From the NCBI GenBank assembly GCA_017396055.1, contig JAFQND010000152.1:1-5029 (forward strand): a stretch of 5,029 nucleotides of DNA, written 5' to 3'. How positions within the stretch are numbered: position 1 is the first letter of the stretch; every line of letters begins with the position of its first letter. The position numbers were made by a program, and so were the translations under genes. The stretch comes from Oscillospiraceae bacterium (GTDB lineage Bacteria; Bacillota; Clostridia; Oscillospirales; Ruminococcaceae). Below the pieces are notes generated by a model. The model was not told where the DNA came from, ran no database searches, and saw only the letters and a program-made list of their open reading frames with translations. Shown in pieces: positions 3,188 through 5,029 of this stretch.

Positions 3188-5029
3188 ATGGCAAAAAGAT
3201 CTTCTGTCAAAAAAAATCTGTCACCCATGGCCAGACTGATCCTTGTCGTCTGTCCTGTCCTGCTTGCTGTGCTGGGATGGGTACTGTACAATCTCTACCG
3301 ATGGTCGGTCGCTGAAGGCGACATCATGCGTGCCCGCGCCGCCAGCCAGCAGCTGAGCGATGTGGAGATCCCTGCCAACCGCGGCACCATCTATGACACC
3401 AACATGAATGTGCTGGCACAGAGCGCCACCGTCTGGAATGTCGTTATCGACCCCGCCGCCATCCAGCGAAAGCTGGAGAAAACTTATTCCGGTACCGTAC
3501 AGCAGGATGCTGCACGGAAAAATATGGCGGAAGATCTGGCGTCTCTTCTGAACGTCAGTATCGACTCGGTGCTCGACCATATGAGCCACACCGACAAGAA
3601 CTACCGCTGTATCGCCGAAAAGGTGGAAAAACCCGTTGTCGACGCGCTGCTCGACATGGTCAGAGAGAACAAATACAGCGGCATCTCCACCGAAGTGAGC
3701 ACCAAGCGCTATTATCCCTACGGAACACTGGCATCCAGCGTCATCGGCTTTACCAACCGTGACAACCAGGGTGCTTACGGCCTTGAGGCCAAATATAACT
3801 CCACCCTTTCGGGCACTCCCGGCCGTCAGATCACCGCAAAGGACGCCCTGGGTGACGCACTGCCCACCACCTATGAAAAATCCTATCCTGCCACCGAAGG
3901 CAGCAGCATCGTCACCACCATCGACCAGATGATCCAGCACTATATCGAAAAGCGTCTGGATGAGACGATGCTCCAGTATAATCCCGACGAAGGCGCGGCC
4001 ATCATCGTAATGGACGTCAAGACCGGCGGTATCCTCGGCCTTGCCTCCCGCCCCAACTATGATCTGAACGATCCTCAGACGATCTATGACGAAGAGACCC
4101 GCACGCTGCTGGCTTCCATCGCAGACCCTGAGGAATATGCTGCCGCTCTCACAAAAGCCCGCGAGGAACAGTGGCAGAACAAGGCCATCACCGACACCTA
4201 TGAGCCCGGTTCGGTATTCAAAACGGTCACCGCTTCCGCCGCCATCGAAGAGGGAACGGCTACCGTCAACTCCACCTATAACTGTTACGGTGCGGTGGAA
4301 TTTCCCGGCCTCGATAAACCGATCAAATGCCATAAAGTCGCGGGCCACGGCCTTCTCGACTTCAACGGCGCGCTGGTAAACTCCTGCAACCCGGCTTTTA
4401 TCACCATCGGCCAGGGCCTCGGCCAGACCCGGTTCTTCAAGTACTATGAGGCTTTCGGTCTGACCGAAAAAACCGGTATCGACCTGCCCGCCGAGAATAT
4501 CGGCAGCTATTACGATGCCTCCATGAGCAATATCTCGCTGGCATCCTGCTCTTTCGGTCAGTCCAATACCGTTACCCCTCTGCAGATGCTGACCGCAGCC
4601 GTCGCCACCATCAACGGCGGCTATCTGCTGACTCCCCATGTCGTCGACCGGGTCGTCGACGTCAACGGCAACACTGTTGAAGAATACGGCGCACAGATCC
4701 GCCGTCAGGTCATTTCGGAAGAGACTTCCGCCATCATGCGCACCGCGCTGGAACAGGTCGTTTCCAACAACGGCGGCACCAACGCCTATGTTAAGGGCTA
4801 CCGTATCGGCGGCAAGTCCGGTACCGCCCAGAAACTGACCGACTCCACCGACACCAAGCGCGTTTTCTCCTATTTCGTATTTGCTCCCGCCGATGACCCC
4901 CAGGTCGCGGCGCTGGTTCTGGTCGACGAACCCACCGAAGGCGACACCAGCTATGCAAACGTCGTTGTCGGTCCTCTCGCTTCGGCGGTCATGAAGGATG
5001 TCCTGCCGTATCTGGGCCTGCTTCCCACC
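3188..5029 (+). CDS. ftsI: Class B penicillin-binding protein, septal transpeptidase (FtsI/PBP2x/SpoVD type), 3' end beyond window
   Basis: This D,D-transpeptidase cross-links septal peptidoglycan outside the membrane and is the target of beta-lactams. The 614 visible codons have no stop, so the C-terminus, including any PASTA domains, is outside the window. Order of parts: short basic N-terminus, transmembrane anchor (about 17-37), the class B signature RGTIYD (65-70), the dimerisation region with RYYPYG (174-179) and GLE (198-200), then the transpeptidase domain. All three catalytic motifs are present: SVFK with nucleophile S342 and K345, SCN (399-401), and KSGT (543-546), the KSG form usual in this family. 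About 30 charged residues precede the first motif. The ATG at 3188 lies 5 nt after GGGAGGA; ATG 3227 lacks such a site and would cut into the anchor region. Position after ftsL supports a divisome role. Whether this is the vegetative septal enzyme or the sporulation paralogue SpoVD cannot be told here. The long antisense open frame beneath it is a codon-bias shadow. Confidence 0.93.
   Translation, partial: MAKRSSVKKNLSPMARLILVVCPVLLAVLGWVLYNLYRWSVAEGDIMRARAASQQLSDVEIPANRGTIYDTNMNVLAQSATVWNVVIDPAAIQRKLEKTYSGTVQQDAARKNMAEDLASLLNVSIDSVLDHMSHTDKNYRCIAEKVEKPVVDALLDMVRENKYSGISTEVSTKRYYPYGTLASSVIGFTNRDNQGAYGLEAKYNSTLSGTPGRQITAKDALGDALPTTYEKSYPATEGSSIVTTIDQMIQHYIEKRLDETMLQYNPDEGAAIIVMDVKTGGILGLASRPNYDLNDPQTIYDEETRTLLASIADPEEYAAALTKAREEQWQNKAITDTYEPGSVFKTVTASAAIEEGTATVNSTYNCYGAVEFPGLDKPIKCHKVAGHGLLDFNGALVNSCNPAFITIGQGLGQTRFFKYYEAFGLTEKTGIDLPAENIGSYYDASMSNISLASCSFGQSNTVTPLQMLTAAVATINGGYLLTPHVVDRVVDVNGNTVEEYGAQIRRQVISEETSAIMRTALEQVVSNNGGTNAYVKGYRIGGKSGTAQKLTDSTDTKRVFSYFVFAPADDPQVAALVLVDEPTEGDTSYANVVVGPLASAVMKDVLPYLGLLPT

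Noticed and set aside
3221..4639. Long open frame (472 codons) on the minus strand beneath the PBP gene
   Set aside because: The plus strand encodes a class B PBP with all catalytic motifs in order. The antisense frame is open only through codon bias, its translation is low-complexity and Gly/Val/Asp-rich, and it has no recognisable family.

Overview
The window looks like a chromosomal segment from a Gram-positive, fairly GC-rich member of the Firmicutes, most likely a gut-type clostridium of the Oscillospiraceae/Ruminococcaceae kind. The evidence is the gene order mraZ-rsmH-ftsL-class B PBP (the head of the dcw division and cell-wall cluster), strong Shine-Dalgarno sites, a TTG start on rsmH, and the style of the proteins. 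The genus cannot be fixed from sequence reading alone.

Left part (1-874, minus strand): a single-gene unit. A consensus-like promoter (TTGACA, 17 bp, TATAGT, extended -10) at 846-874 drives a 207-residue protein made of two tandem MazG-type nucleotide pyrophosphohydrolase repeats (193-816). Its transcript should end at a GC-rich intrinsic terminator at 41-71. The roughly 120 nt between stop codon and terminator are unusually rich in inverted repeats, two of them mutually exclusive.

Middle (875-1176): a 5' regulatory region for the rightward operon. It holds an upstream promoter (936-964), a 12-bp inverted repeat (1033-1083) overlapping a second promoter (1060-1088), and a 10-bp-periodic array of GGTGA-like repeats (1100-1125). 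That array has the form expected of the operator bound by MraZ itself.

Right part (1177-5029, plus strand): mraZ (regulator), rsmH (16S rRNA m4C1402 methyltransferase), ftsL (bitopic divisome protein) and a class B penicillin-binding protein (septal transpeptidase, FtsI/PBP2x/SpoVD type). The last gene runs off the right edge still open after 614 codons. Spacing is tight except for a 152-bp AT-richer gap before the PBP gene. Functionally, MraZ would set the level of the operon, FtsL would help recruit and activate the septal synthase, and the PBP would cross-link septal peptidoglycan. RsmH modifies the ribosomal decoding site and is a conserved passenger of this cluster.

Most of the window is a textbook dcw operon head. 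I see no clear new system. The points most worth checking are the promoter/operator layout before mraZ, a one-residue insertion in MraZ's first DNA-contact motif, the duplicated MazG protein with its structured 3' end, and the AT-rich ftsL-PBP gap with its own ribosome-binding site and start codon.
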